Below, piece after piece: positions 1-11,313 of a DNA stretch of 57,000 nt (positions are counted from its first letter, which is position 1; the number at the start of each line of letters is the position of its first letter). The notes beneath the pieces are model-generated. The model did no database searches. It saw only the letters and a list, made by a program, of their open reading frames with translations, and had not been told where the DNA came from. Position numbers and translations under genes: made by a program. The stretch is from Owenia fusiformis. Taxonomy: Eukaryota > Annelida > Polychaeta > Sabellida > Oweniidae. The stretch lies in the NCBI GenBank assembly GCA_903813345.2, contig CAIIXF020000713.1, positions 1-57,000 of the forward strand, read 5' to 3'.

Positions 1-1059
1 CCTTGATTCAATATATTTATTATATCAATTAAAATAAATTCATTTCAACTATGGCTACTTATCATTAATTGTGAAATTCGTTTAAAACAAGTAAGATAAA
101 AGTCCTTGTGTTCAAGCAATGTAGCCGATCTAGGATTGTAAGTCTTTCTTCTTTCTACGTCCAATGGACTATATAATCCCGGGTATATAATTCCCAAAAT
201 GGACCGATTGGCCAAATTCTTCATCTAAAGGAGACATCTATATTTGATCCAATATTGTTTACTTTCCATACAGACATAATTGCACTTGCCGCGACATCTA
301 TGATAACATATTTGAAACACATGATTTAAAAACAATGTTATGTCAAATCCAATACTCACAAATTATGCCTATGATGAAAGGGGCATGAAGGCACATCCTT
401 GAAGAGATGAAATTGCAGTGTTGTATAAAATGGTATTTCGGAGTAATGAAACATGATATTTCTTAGTTCTAGCAATTCCGGTTCTTTAAAACGGGTCATA
501 TCAATTTCAATGTCTTTCTCTATTTGAATGACAATGGCGGTATGTTTGATGTTTTAAAGTTCCGCCTTCAACCTGCTTGGCCTTCTAGGTATTCCAGTTC
601 ACTCAATCCATTTAATCAATCAATTACATAATATATTCTGTTAATTACACAATGTTCATATGCCTGGGAATAAAACACGTCGATTCTATTATTTGCCATA
701 TATATTCACTATTGGGGCAATCTGCGAGAGGTTCCGTTTTTTTGTTCGTTTTATTGCGCATGCGCATTCGAGTCCAGCAATTTCATTAGTTCAAATTCAG
801 ATAGTCACTAGCTTAATACATGGCGGAAATATTTTCCTTTAGTGTTAAGAGACAGATAATAAATATGTTATTATATGTCTCTGGTTAAAACAAATAACTC
901 TCAACCCCAATGTATTCATTGGCAATAATCTTTGATTTGGTTACTAAATGAAAACCAAACCAGCCGCAGAAAAGCAATTTGCATCACTGGACGTGTCAAG
1001 ATGTAGGGACAGAAAATACTGACATTTTAAAAGTAACGTTTTTTTTCGTTTTGTTATAG
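1..1059. other. AT-rich DNA, no gene recognised
   Basis: No open reading frame with recognisable domains, no clear splice-bounded exon and no tandem repeat is visible in this stretch. It may be intron of the candidate gene whose exon follows, but nothing in the sequence proves that. Confidence 0.4.
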
Positions 1060-1127
1060 CGGGGACAACCACTACTTCATCCTAGTCATGGGCGTGGGCT
1101 ATATTTTGAGTTGGTACGCCCACTTTG
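1060..1127 (+). CDS. candidate internal exon encoding a membrane helix
   Basis: A long pyrimidine tract ends in TTATAG just before 1060, and GTATGT begins at 1128, so the 68 bases have good acceptor and donor sites. One frame (1 base, 22 codons, 1 base) gives GDNHYFILVMGVGYILSWYA followed by HF, a hydrophobic stretch that could span a membrane. Another frame is also open (RGQPLLHPSHGRGLY...), so the frame is not certain. No neighbouring exon that fits the phase was found and the family is not recognised. It could be a chance splice-site pair. Confidence 0.28.
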
Positions 1128-4100
1128 GTATGTCTGATTCCGCATCTTGGGGTCCGGGGATATTTTTTCCCCATATCATGACATATAGCCATGCAATATG
1201 GCCAGTTTGAGATGATTTTGGTGTCAAACGCCTCCCTTCAACATCCAATGTATACAGTAGGGAGTTTAAGCTTGCAATGTTTTCACAACCTAAACGTGAA
1301 CGGAAAATATTTAAGCGATACATTTGTTTGGGCGATTGGTCATACGCATGTGGTAGCCCCTGTTCTGGTCTACTAAAGTGTTTTGACTCTTGTCCAACTA
1401 TTCTGACAACCCAACTGTTCCGAGTTCATTATTTGAAAGAGGATGCCAAAAGATAATTTTGCTTGAAAATAGTGTTCGTCCCAAAATGTTGTCCCTTATT
1501 GAAAATTTGGACGGTCCAAATTGGACCCAAATGAAAAAATCTAGACCCATTTTTCAAATTCGAGGCCCATTTTTTCATGAGACCTATTTTCTCAAAAAGG
1601 AGGCATATTCCTAAAATTAAGACCCAGCCTTTATATATTGATATCATCTAAAAGTTCCATTGCTCAAGAGTGTTACATGCTGTAAAAGTCGAACGCCAAG
1701 AAATCTGTCTCCCTCAACGGATAAGCTGTTAGTTAATTATATTAATAGATGGAAGGCCAGTTGTGCACGAGGCAAGTGATTCCATTAACTTAATTTCAAC
1801 AGTACTCATCTCTGGAAGAAACATAAAATTGAATTATTAATAATTACCGTATCAAGTGTATTTGACAAAATGAGTAAACCCGGAACACTTGGGTCAAGTC
1901 AGAATATTTCGGCAAGAGTCGGAATACTTGGAGCTCACATACTACGCATAGGTTGGTGTTTCGATTTTATATGCAAACTTAAACTCCCTATTGCTTGCAC
2001 AAAATGCGTGCAGATATCATGCATGCGGTGCAACATTAACGGGCATTTCTGAATTTGAATTCGTGATATTTGTTGGAATAATCAGTTATATTCATACAGG
2101 TATGTGTGAAGTGGATACCGGATGAAAAGGAAATTAAGTAAATAATAATCTACTTTATTTAATAGCGACGCAGTAAGTATTAAACCTCTCCCCAATGCAT
2201 ACATTTTGAAATTGCCGCTTTTATACACCGTTCAGTCTTTTATTCTGTCTTGGAGATCAAGATATCCTATTTTTGCATCTTAAATGTCATATAGTGTCTG
2301 TGTGATTTAATAAAAAAATCGGAAAACATTATAGGATATGTGCTACCCCTAAACACTAGGCACGGATAAGCAAATTCATAAACGGGGAACTTTAGTATTT
2401 GAAGATGGATGGATATGTAAAAAGATTTCACCATACGAATTCTCGCACTACTAATTGTTATTTGGGCCAAAAGTGAAAGAAAAGGTTTAGTGCCCATTGC
2501 GTTTCTATAGAATAAAAAAGTAAACAACTATTTACATAATTTCCATTTCATTAGGTATCATGTACACATATATGAATATAACTGAATACTCAACAAAAAT
2601 GGCCGTAAACTGCACACCGCGCGCACATATATCCGCACCGAGTGTTTTTGCAAGGTTCAAGTACAGGCCAGTATCATGCGATCAAAAGAGTGTATAACTT
2701 CCTGAAATAAAATGTATTCTCTCATATAAATGGTGAAATTAATAAATAATACATCATTTGTCCTAATATGATAAGACTTTTTATATTTTCTATATAATAA
2801 TCATGTAATGTATTACAATTCAATTTGGGATTGTCTGTATTAATTGTCTTTCATCATTGATACATATTTCATTTAAGTGGCTATCACGTCAAAGATCGCT
2901 GCTCTCGATTTTGCACCAAAACTAAAATTATCCATAACATTCCAGTTTGTATTCGTAATGTAGTTACGTGAATTGTGTCAGATCGTAAATTAGACGCATC
3001 GTTTGTAAAGTCGTTTCTTTTCGTGCTACAATAAACAGTCAGTGTTACCTAAAAAGAGAAAGGTTCTGTATGCATCAATGCAAATAATATATATCACTGT
3101 CATATTCCTCACTCTCTGATTGGCCCATGTCCTTACACCGTGACTAAAAAATAAATACCAAATATTCCATTCTATTGAGGTGAATACATGTTCATCTTTC
3201 CCTCAGTATATTTCCCGCAGCCCGAATATTTGATTTATTATAACACTTCCCAAACGCCAGATCGCGCACCAATGGGGTAGGGGAGGAGAAAAATGACTAT
3301 TTATACAGTAAACCAAATCACCGCTAGTATCCTTACGCAGGACTATATCCTACTGTGGTATATACTCTGTGGTATATATTCAGTTGTATATACAGTTGAA
3401 AACGAGGCTGCAGCTTAAGACTGCAGGAAACAATGAAATACGCCCTAATATCTTTAATCATGTGATCGGTTCTTATCCAATGAGAAAGCGAGAAACATTT
3501 CAATGATATAATAAATAGCGATATTCAACGGAAGTCACATGACTTCACATGAATATCAAATGATATTCACCAGTCCGATTTAGTCCAGTGTAATTTTAAT
3601 GTTGTACTGTATAAAACAGGCAATTATTTCTTGTTTGACTCCTGGTGATAAGGATACATTCTTTAAATAAAACTTTCAAATGGTAAAAACCTGATATGTT
3701 TGAAATTATGATTGTTTTAATTAATTCAGATAATTTTGTTGAATTTGCCTCACCAATATTTGAAATACTAAACAAAAATAATAAGCATTTATGTAATTAC
3801 ACAAATTAACCACTGAACATTACATTAAAATCATAAATAAAATTTACATAATGATAATCTAATTTATAGTAAATATGCTTAGATTACCGCATTGGGTCTT
3901 ATAAAATTTGAAAAAATTCAAATGAAACGAAAACGGTATTTCTTAAAGAGTTAAGACACATGGACCTCCTTAAAGGTGCTACAAATAGTGCAGGGGGGCC
4001 ATTCAACGATCATCGACAAGTGTGAACATATATTTAGGTTTGGATATTTCATCAAGACTAACATATATTTTCATTATCTACAAAGAAACCCTCTGGATGA

Positions 4101-4480
4101 ACATTATTTCAGCTGATATTCCTCTTGAAACATGGTGGATCTTAAAAATCTATAAGTGGGACTCCCTTTATAGAAGCTTTGAATTGAATTTACACTTCTT
4201 AATGCTGAAATTGATAGTTTATACATACATTTTATGAAAATAGGTATGTCAAAGAAGGTATTAAGCCAAATATTGACCTGATAGCTCAGAAAAAATAAAA
4301 AAATTTCGAATTTTCTCTCTACAGTCCTTATTGCCCCTTTAAATATTGGTTCAAATGTTACTGCGCTATATTGTGCAACGGATTCTTAGTATTCCGGAGT
4401 CATACTATTGACTATGATGGACATTTTTGGCATTAATGTGATTGCCAATTCAGTACAAATGTACCTAGCCTAACCATGAT
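1128..4480. other. AT-rich DNA, no gene recognised
   Basis: No exon, RNA gene or inverted repeat can be supported here. Short open frames exist but none has recognisable residues or splice context. The last 18 bases before 4481 belong to a short tandem duplication of CCTAGCCTAACCATGATC that reappears on the far side of the element at 4481-6132. Confidence 0.4.
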
Positions 4481-6132
4481 CACAGGGGGAAAGTCTACCC
4501 GCGTATATACAACCTACCGCCGAGCAAAGACCCGAAGATGTCTGAAAATGTAGGGGATAGGTTAATAAACTCCTGTTTATATATTGAATTTCTCAATGTG
4601 AGAAATAGATAAAACACAGAATTGTTTGTAACAGATATAGTTGTTGTTCCAGGCACTCATGTTTGCAGAATATAAATGAGTACTTTATGCAATATTTACT
4701 ATCAAATCGCTAAATTCAACTTCTAAATATTAGAATGATGTTTTACATCTTAAATAAGTAAGAACCATGGCTGTATTTACTCCATTTGATTCAAAGATAC
4801 AATAGGTGGAAATATATCACATTTGGTTCACTGCCATACGTTGCATATCATTGAAATCACCAGTGAAAGTTGAAAATGAAAGACCCGATTATACCACGAG
4901 TATGAGTCAATGGGACCCGATGCTACCGCCCGAATATTCCGATTATACCGTGAGTAAAACCCGATTAGGTAGTGAGTAAGCTTTCGGATGATCATATAAT
5001 AACATGAAGTATATCACAAAAAATCCTGTTAATATGATATAATTCCCGCAGCACTATACGTCAACGTATGTGTCCCGCAAAGTTCTTTAAAACATTGAAT
5101 TCATGCTTTCACTCGAATCACCATAATTTTAATTGTTGATGGTATCATCTCATAATCCAATGACTTTGGTACGTGTTATTTGTATCTACAAAGACGGTAA
5201 ACATATGAAAAAAAGTTATATATTTTGATTGGTCTAAAATGTGCAAAGTTAAAAGACCCGTTATGCTCATTTTGAATAAGATAAGATATCAGTAGAATGG
5301 CTACTAAAATGAAAAAGATTGACCACTAGAGATTAGGAACTTGAAACATATTCATTTTTATCCATAAATATGGATAATAATTGATTTAAATGCAATTTCG
5401 CGCTATTCATATCCTCCAGTGTTGATAGCCTAATTTCTGTTGTGTCAGTCTGGGTCAAAATGTTACAATAGTATTAATAACGAGGAACATTTCTAATAAA
5501 GGCAATTAAATCAAGGTTTGAAAACTCCCAAAAGTATTAAACCCTAACACTATTTCATGATCAGCACGTCATAAACTCGACGATGTCATCGGATCTCAAC
5601 AGATTTTACTCAAGTAATGTTCGGATTCTGAGATCCTTTACTCAAGATATTTTCGGATCTTTATAATATTACTCATCGATCACATCGGGTCCGATGTCCG
5701 ATAACATCGGATCTTTTAGGACAAAGTTTATGTGAAGATTTTGCTGTTCAAAAGTGCTATTTTGACCTAATAGTTTGACACTTAATATATTATGCATATG
5801 ACAGGCATTTACCGACCCAGGTATGTCTTATGTATGTCTCGTAATCAATTAAAGCGAATATGAATGAGAAAAAACCGAAACCCATTATACGTTTTACTTA
5901 TCTCTAAATTTGGACATAAAAATATATTTCAAATATAATTTGAGGCCGATATTCCGCCTGCTAGAACATCTTAGTAACGATTCTAACCATTCAAGGGAAT
6001 TAATAGTGGCCCAATATTACCTTTATTGTCCATTTTCCCATGAGATGTAGTTTACCAAACATTGGATTGGCGGTAAATGCGTGTCTTACTCGGCGGTAGG
6101 TTGTATATACGCGGGTAGACTTTCCCCTCGTG
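4481..6132. mobile_element. non-autonomous TIR element, copy 1 of family with CACGAGGGGAAAGTC ends
   Basis: The two ends are inverted copies: the left begins CACAGGGGGAAAGTCTACCC and continues through a GTATATACAACCTACCGCCG block; the right ends with the complement, finishing CTTTCCCCTCGTG. The terminal inverted repeat is about 45 bp. ATGAT lies on both sides (4476-4480 and 6133-6137), a 5-bp target-site duplication. The inside has no coding capacity. A second copy lies at 27223-29140 and is collinear apart from a nested 274-bp insertion. Superfamily not assigned. Several lines inside mention a GATCCGATGT-like motif repeatedly (around 5590-5720), probably subterminal repeats for transposase binding (inference). 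Confidence 0.8.
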
Positions 6133-6184
6133 ATGATCCTAACCTAGCCTAACCATGATCCAAATATTGTCGATGGCACTTATT

Positions 6185-6992
6185 CACCCCATGCAGACAG
6201 ATCGCCTAAAATTACATTCGTATGATGTGAGACTCGACATTCACAAGGGAAGTAGAAACATTTTGTCACCCATGATGCAAATTAATTTTTACTGCTTAAT
6301 AAATTATGAATGGCAGTCATATTAAGTTCTATAAGTATGAGAATAGCATGCCGTCTTGATATTTCAAGGTAACTCGTTCGAAAAATGACGGTGATTGAGA
6401 TGACGGTGATTGATATGGCGATGTAAAGATAAAACTGCAACGAAAATTTGTAGATTTCTTTGAAAAAACTAAACAATATACATGTTACATTGAAGTTTTC
6501 AAAACAGAAAAAACATGTATAAATAGTAAGGCATGTAGGTCCGATTCCCCCTGGTAGCATTAACATTGGTCTCGTATAAGTCATACAATTAATATTTGAA
6601 ACATTGCATGTATGAGGCCAATGTTAATGCTACCAGGGGGAATCTGACCTGCAGGCCTTACTATTTATTCATGTTTTTTTCTGTATTGAAAAAATCGATA
6701 TGTGATGCATATTTCTTAGTTTTTTAAAGTAATATACAAATATTTCATTACGATTTTACCTTTACATCGTGATTTCGATCACCGCCTTCACTTTACGAAC
6801 GAGTTACCTTGAAATATCAAGACGTCATGTTATTCTCATACTTATAGAACTCAATGTAACTGTCCTTGGCCATTTATTAAGCAGTAAAAAATTAATTTGC
6901 TTCATGTGTGACAAAATGTTTCTACTTTCCTGGTGAATGTCGAGTCTCGCATCATACAAATGTAATTTTAGGCGACCTGTCTGCACGGGGTG
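6185..6992. mobile_element. 808-bp hairpin element with 5-bp duplication TTATT
   Basis: The two halves (about 6185-6579 and 6610-6992) are inverted copies of each other over nearly 390 bp with only about 30 bp of loop. The ends read CACCCCATGCAGACAG and the inverted CACCCCGTGCAGACAG. TTATT occurs exactly on both sides (6180-6184 and 6993-6997), giving a perfect 5-bp target-site duplication. The arms have diverged by scattered substitutions, so the hairpin is not brand new. The 100-codon frame on the minus strand at 6282-6584 lies inside one arm and is not considered a gene. Confidence 0.82.
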
Positions 6993-6997
6993 TTATT

Positions 6998-8154
6998 GCA
7001 AACCGTTGATAACTTGATATGTCTGTCAAGGGTGTTGGTACACATTCATCTTTTGATATTTGTTTATTTTTTGCTAATTAAGGAAAACATTAAAACGAAC
7101 AAATAATGTCCAATTAAATATCCATCCAATATACAAATTATGTATAGTACGTGTATTCAATATAGTCCAAGTAGTATAATGCCAGTAGTATAGTATACTA
7201 GAATAATCGAATGATGACAATAATACAAATGATGATAGTAATATTTCTGATGATCACTTCAAATAAAAGTAAATGACCAACAACACGATGGATTGGAATT
7301 GAACTGAAACTCGATCTCTGATATAGAATCTTGCCTTTGAAGTCAAACTTCTCATCAGATAATCCAGACATGTCTATCTTCTAGATACGTGTCATCTAGT
7401 TTCAACTATTCATATTGTACCTATCAACGCAACCTACGTCGCCCCGCAAAATACCCTTCTTTCTCTCCCTTGATCTAGTTGGGTGGCAAGCTCGCTTCTA
7501 TTGAAGAAAGCGATAAAATTAATCAATTACACCAACTCAAATTGTTACATGTATGTTCTCTCCAATTAGCAACGGAGCAGATCAAGGGAAGATACACAAA
7601 TGTTTTTCATGCAACATAAAATATTTTGTGAAACGACCGTCGTTGTCTCAAATAACATCATTAATATTAAATATGGAAAGGGTTTGTCACATGGTTGTCT
7701 GACCACGAGGATTTAGGTAGCGCAGATGAGTTTCAGTTCAATTTCAATCCAGCATGCTGGTCGCTGCTTACTTTTATTAGAAGTGATCATCATTATTCCA
7801 TTATTCTATTATACTATACTACTGGTATTATGCTACTTGGACTGTATTGTATACATGTACTGTACATGTACACTATAAGTTATTCAATGATTCGAGTGAA
7901 ATACAGAAAATATTCTCCCCAAGAAGGTCTGTTTTCAGACAGATCAACCTTACTCACAACATAGATTTGATCGATGTATTTATTCTTGTTTTTTGTTACT
8001 TGTTATGTTCTTTCTCTTCAATTTCATCAGCTGAAAGTGCAGTGTAGCGAAACGTATTCTCGACTTTCGTCTACCATATTGGATTTTTACTAGTTCATGA
8101 AAACAATGTATATGCTTCAAATTGATTTCTTACATTTACAGATTTACAGCGGGT
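6998..8154. other. no gene recognised; short palindromes and one dispersed 45-bp repeat
   Basis: The open frames at 7695-8047 have no recognisable features. A self-complementary block TACATGTACTGTACATGTA sits at 7852-7870. The 45-bp direct repeat at 7556-7600 is listed separately. Confidence 0.4.
7556..7600. repeat. 45-bp direct repeat, copy 1
   Basis: TTCTCTCCAATTAGCAACGG and the following 25 bases (ending AGATACACAAA) recur at 10744-10788 with two base differences. Weaker similarity continues upstream of both copies (an AAATTGTT block). The two copies flank a 3.1 kb stretch holding the LINE at 8155-10311. They are too far from the LINE ends to be its target duplication. Confidence 0.7.
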
Positions 8155-10311
8155 TTTTTATTTTTATTTATTTTTATTAAGTTATTCATTTGTACAAAGA
8201 ATACACTACAATAATACAGTGTAAGTGGCTGTGCTTTTAGCATTATTAGCCACGTTCTACAATTACAATAAACAATGTATTCAATCAATACTATTGATTA
8301 AAATAAATGAGATACAATAAGATAAAAGTTGTTTTGTGGAGGATTTCAGACATTTACACATCGCTCTAAGAAAATGCACTGCACTTTAAAACAATCAGAT
8401 TCTCAGCTCTACTCAATCTTTTATCACCATTGAGGATCAGAGAAAGTTTATCACGTTATACGGGAGTATTTTATATTCATATTTTTTAGTTGGTTTCCTA
8501 ATTCAGTCCAGAATGTTAATCTCAAGTTACATCGAAAAACCACATGGCTATTTGTTTCACTGCTGATACCACATGAGCAGATGGGGGAATTTACATTGGT
8601 AAAGTTATGCGAGTAAAGGTGAGCCTTGAAAATGAAATCACATCGTACTCTGTTAAATATCATTTCTTGGTTTCTTGAGATGGACAATTCTGATGAGTTT
8701 ATAACAGTTTCGTTAAAAAAACTGCTTTTAAGGCTTGATTTAAATATGCTTAAGCTAGATGAGTTCTTTATATCAAATGAGAGTAGATTCCATTCTGATA
8801 TTATTTTTGAGATACAAGATCTTTCATAAAATTTGGATTTAACTGGTAAAATATAGTCAAGTTGGTGTCTTAGTTCATGTGTTTGATTTCTTTTTAGTGG
8901 TTCAAATATCTCAGCGACATAAGAAGGCAGAGTGTGGGCCTATTTAAAGTATTCAACACTTTTGTGGCTGATGTTCCATGCATGGCACCTGAACAAATAA
9001 GTGCAGCTTTATAGTAAAGGCGGTCTAAAAGTTGTAGTTTTGTCAAATTTGCACATCCGTAAAGAATGTCACAATAATCAAAGAGTGGCAAAATAAAAGA
9101 CTTAAAAATTGTTTCAAGTTGTATTCCACTTATTTTCTTACTGAAGAATTTTAACGGATTTATGAGTTTATCTATTCTTGCTACAAGTTCATTAATGTGA
9201 TAGTCAAAAGTGAGATTTTTGTCCAAAATCAAGCCCAAGTGCTTGTGATTGTTTACTCTTGGTAACTTGTCATTACCAAGGAAAAGATCTGGGGTCAATA
9301 TTTCGCGCTTTCTTGGATTAAAAAAAGTCATATCTTTACTTTTACTAGCTTTGAAGTTTAATTTCCATGTATTTGACCATAAGAGAATTTTATTTAGATC
9401 CTCTTGTAATTCATTATTCTTTGCAGCTGCTGTTTCAACTGTGAAGGATTGGTAAAGTGACGTGTCGTCTGCATATATAAAACATTTGGTATTTAAGTTA
9501 TCAGGTAGATCATTGATATAAATTAGGAACAGGAGGGGGCCTAATATGGAGCCTTGAGGTACTCCTGCGTTTATATGGTTCATCTTAGATAGTTCAGACT
9601 CTTGGCCATCTCATACAACTTTAACTTGTCTATTTGATAGGTAAGATTTCATTAATTCTATGATGTTATGACCAAAACCATAAATTTTCAATTTTTTTAA
9701 TAGTAGCCCATGGGGCATTGAATCAAAGGCGGCTGAAATGTCAAGATAAATCCCCCTTCCATTGGCCCCATTTTCAATTGCATTAGTTATGACATCAATT
9801 ACACTTAAAAGCTGTGCCTGGGTGCTGTGACCTGGCAAAAAGCCACTTTGGAGGTTGTAAAATAAATTGTTCACAATGAGATGGTCAAAAGGTTTTTTGA
9901 AGATTACGCGTTCTGCAACTTTAGATATACAGCTCAGGAGAGTTATAGGTCTATAATTTTTGACATCTGTTTTGTCTTTACTTTTGTGAATTGCTACAAC
10001 GTGGCTTACATTCCAAGGTTGGGGGTATTTATTAAGAATGAACATTTTGTTTAATAATTTTGATAATATCGGTGAAGGTGATGGTGCTGCCATTTTAAGC
10101 ATTCTATTGCTTAACATGTCAGGGCCAGTAGCTTTATTTGTGTCTAATCCATGTAAAATGCTATAAACCTCTCTATCATTAGTAGAGAGTATGTCAAAAG
10201 ATTGATCAGTTCTTGGAATAAGAGTTTCATTTTCTTCTTGATAATTTATATGATATTTGTCAGTGAAATGAGACAGTAGCAAGTTTGCTTTGTCATGGCT
10301 ATCAGTGTGGG
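8155..10311 (-). mobile_element. decayed non-LTR retrotransposon (CR1/Jockey-group LINE) reverse transcriptase
   Basis: Read on the minus strand, this is the reverse-transcriptase half of a LINE. Visible motifs in order: KATGPD and NYRPITLLSC (fingers), QSGFLPGHST, a LDISAAFDSMPHG palm motif (first catalytic Asp), [13 protein letters not shown], the catalytic FIYADD box near 9465, and HLGLILD thumb-side motif. Further down, a C-terminal Cys/His cluster reads CSCGISSETNSHVVFRC (8451-8687 frame). The reading frame is broken by one TGA codon at 9608-9610 and a frameshift near 8930. The 5' part (endonuclease and beginning) is missing: coding similarity stops at about 10311. The 3' end is a T-rich tract at 8155-8180, the complement of a poly-A-like tail. 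It is a dead copy. Jockey versus CR1 cannot be settled by eye. Confidence 0.88.
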
Positions 10312-10743
10312 GTTTCTATCCTCAAACTATAAATTATGATGATCACAGTATCATTTTCATATATTTAAAACAGATGTCTAGCAAAATGCAAAGATAAGCA
10401 AGCGACAGCTTAAACTAATCGCCATCGAATTTTTCAGTAGCAGTCATATCCTGATACTGAACCGTATCCCAACGGTGACGTCATTTTTCACTCTGTATCC
10501 AACGCTAAGTTGAGAGTGCGTGTGAATACAGGATATATTTAAGTCACATGGACCAATCAGATTGAAGGGAATTCCACCATCATATAGAATAAAATTGTAT
10601 ATTGGATGGACATTTAATCGGACATTATTTGTTCTTCGCCCATTCCCCACCACTTCCCATCAGATATGACTACCCATATAATTGATATTAATATAATTAT
10701 TCTATATAAAAATATATTAATTTCACCCACACAAATTGTTTCA
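10312..10743. other. no gene recognised
   Basis: Intergenic or intronic DNA between the LINE and the 45-bp repeat. A 69-codon minus-strand frame at 10444-10653 has no recognisable feature. Confidence 0.35.
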
Positions 10744-10788
10744 TTCTCTCCAATTAGCAAACGAGCAGATCAAGGGAAGATACACAAA
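10744..10788. repeat. 45-bp direct repeat, copy 2
   Basis: Matches 7556-7600 with two base differences in the middle (AACGG versus AAACG). Same orientation. Function unknown. Confidence 0.7.
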
Positions 10789-10912
10789 AACATATTAGAG
10801 AATATCTGGACCTAGTCTGTGTGTCACCATAGTCACCAATATTATATACTTATTAGTAAATAATGTACGAAGAAACGGAATTCTAAATGTAGGACAATTA
10901 ACAAAATTATAC

Positions 10913-11234
10913 CTGTAATATATTTTTGGGGCACAAATCTTACAACCATTCCACCAACGTTTGCAGTATCGTACAGTTTAGTTGGGCATCTCGCATTTGC
11001 TTCAGTCAAAGCGGCGTAACTTTCGTTCCAAACAGAACTCCGTGTCCATGGTAGGGTAGCTATTGTAAACCGATTCAATGGGCATTGCCTAACACTACAT
11101 AGATCGTCGCCAGCGTAATAACATGATGCGTGGTCCAGTTTTTCCGGGGTAAGATCTCCACAATTAGAGTTATCCAGAATCGAGTTCAAGTTCTGTCTCA
11201 TACATCGGACCACAGATTCAGCCCATTTCCCGCC
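10913..11234 (-). CDS. exon 3 of secreted stanniocalcin-like cysteine-rich protein
   Basis: On the minus strand an ATTTAG acceptor precedes 11234, and the donor GTATAA starts at 10912. The 322-bp exon is open throughout (107 codons plus one base, phase 0 in, phase 1 out). It begins GGKWAESVVRCMRQNL and carries Cys at the pattern C-x14-C-x13-C-Y-x7-C-S, then RQC and ARC. Phase 0 matches the end of exon 2 at 24061 exactly. The order GK-(aromatic)-x2-ES-x3-C followed by C, then CY, then CS resembles stanniocalcin, a secreted disulfide-linked glycoprotein hormone family, in both spacing and residues. A glycosylation sequon (NES) is present. This is a pattern match made by eye, so the family call is tentative. 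An alternative is another secreted invertebrate Cys-rich family. At least one more exon should lie below 10913, but none was identified. Confidence 0.62.
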
Positions 11235-11313
11235 CTAAATAACAAACCAGAACATACATGTAGATGACACTTAAAGCAGACGAAAAATACAATTCCCTGT
11301 GAACGTCTCAGTG

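Noticed and set aside
6282-6584. 100-codon minus-strand frame with hydrophobic stretches
   Set aside because: It lies wholly inside one arm of the 808-bp hairpin element; the other arm does not keep the frame.
7556-10788. 45-bp direct repeats as the target duplication of a large element around the LINE
   Set aside because: Too long and diverged for a target duplication, and no inverted ends adjoin them.
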